The position numbers were made by a program, and so were the translations under genes. The notes beneath the pieces are model-generated. The model made no database searches, had not been told where the DNA came from, and was given only the letters and a program-made list of their open reading frames with translations. Shown here piece by piece: positions 43,175-43,310 of a stretch of DNA of 43,310 bases. The DNA is from Gammaproteobacteria bacterium. GTDB lineage: Bacteria > Pseudomonadota > Gammaproteobacteria > Magnimaribacterales > D2472. The DNA lies in NCBI GenBank assembly GCA_002690725.1, contig NZFS01000007.1, positions 22,064 through 65,373 of the forward strand, given 5' to 3'. Numbering within the stretch: the stretch's first letter is position 1; every line of letters starts with the position of its first letter.

Positions 43175-43220
43175 CCTTTTTTAAAAGATATTTTAAGCAC
43201 ACTTTTTCTTAAAAAATCAA

Positions 43221-43304
43221 TGGTGGAGAGGGTAGGATTCGAACCTACGTAGCCGAAGCGGCAGATTTACAGTCTGCTGGTATTAACCACTCACCCACCT
43301 CTCC
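43221..43304 (-). tRNA. tRNA-Tyr (GTA anticodon)
   Basis: 84-base class II tRNA on the minus strand: acceptor GGAGAGG pairs with CCTCTCC, then A and an encoded CCA. The anticodon loop CTGTAAA gives GTA. A long variable arm (CCGCTTCGG region) is present, as expected for bacterial tRNA-Tyr. No tRNA-Gly lies between it and tRNA-Thr, unlike E. coli tyrU-glyT-thrT. Confidence 0.96.
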
Positions 43305-43310
43305 ATTTAA

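Noticed and set aside
43115..43220. A degenerate tRNA-Gly between tRNA-Tyr and tRNA-Thr
   Set aside because: No T-arm GTTCRANNC motif or acceptor pairing is present; the segment is better explained by a promoter.

Overview
This window is a core housekeeping segment from a low-G+C, gene-dense Gammaproteobacterium. The evidence is gammaproteobacterial neighbourhoods that are hard to get otherwise: fur divergent from bamE, bamE/ratA/smpB/ssrA close together, rplU-rpmA-obgE divergent from ispB, ssb divergent from uvrA, fabA next to fabB, and a one-piece tmRNA with a tag close to the E. coli one. The strong A+T bias, overlapping stop codons and near-absence of intergenic DNA suggest a streamlined marine lineage such as SAR86. 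That placement is an inference from style and gene order, not from a phylogeny.

Layout. 1-2.4 kb (minus): the 3'-cut dnaK, grpE and fur, with a sigma32-like promoter between fur and grpE. 2.5-5.1 kb: bamE (plus) against ratA, an NSS-family Na+ symporter and a DUF3429-like membrane protein (minus). 5.1-6.3 kb (plus): smpB, ssrA (tmRNA) and rpsT. 6.3-7.9 kb (minus): rplU-rpmA-obgE. 8.0-10.7 kb (plus): ispB-fabA-fabB with overlapping ends, i.e. polyprenyl diphosphate and unsaturated fatty acid synthesis. 10.7-14.0 kb: ssb (minus) and uvrA (plus). 14.0-43.3 kb (minus): one uninterrupted translation/transcription supercluster, in transcription order tRNA-Tyr, tRNA-Thr, tuf, tRNA-Trp, secE, nusG, rplKAJL, rpoBC, rpsL, rpsG, fusA, then S10-spc-alpha genes from rpsJ to rplQ, including secY, rpmJ and rpoA.

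The supercluster appears to be fed by at least three sigma70-type promoters: before tRNA-Thr/tuf, before rpsL and before rpsJ. All have GC-rich discriminators. Reading frames are packed so tightly (TAATG and ATGA overlaps) that several autoregulatory leaders known in E. coli have no room to exist. A structured L10 leader between rplA and rplJ is still present. The strangest feature is an in-frame TAA at codon 9 of rplJ, an otherwise intact and normally essential gene; sequence error and a real nonsense change are both possible.

No mobile element, CRISPR array, phage gene, toxin-antitoxin locus or unknown gene cluster was seen. I found no previously undescribed multi-gene system. The interesting signals are regulatory and architectural. 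No stretch over 300 bases lacks a gene; the longest non-coding span is the roughly 160-base rplA-rplJ gap.
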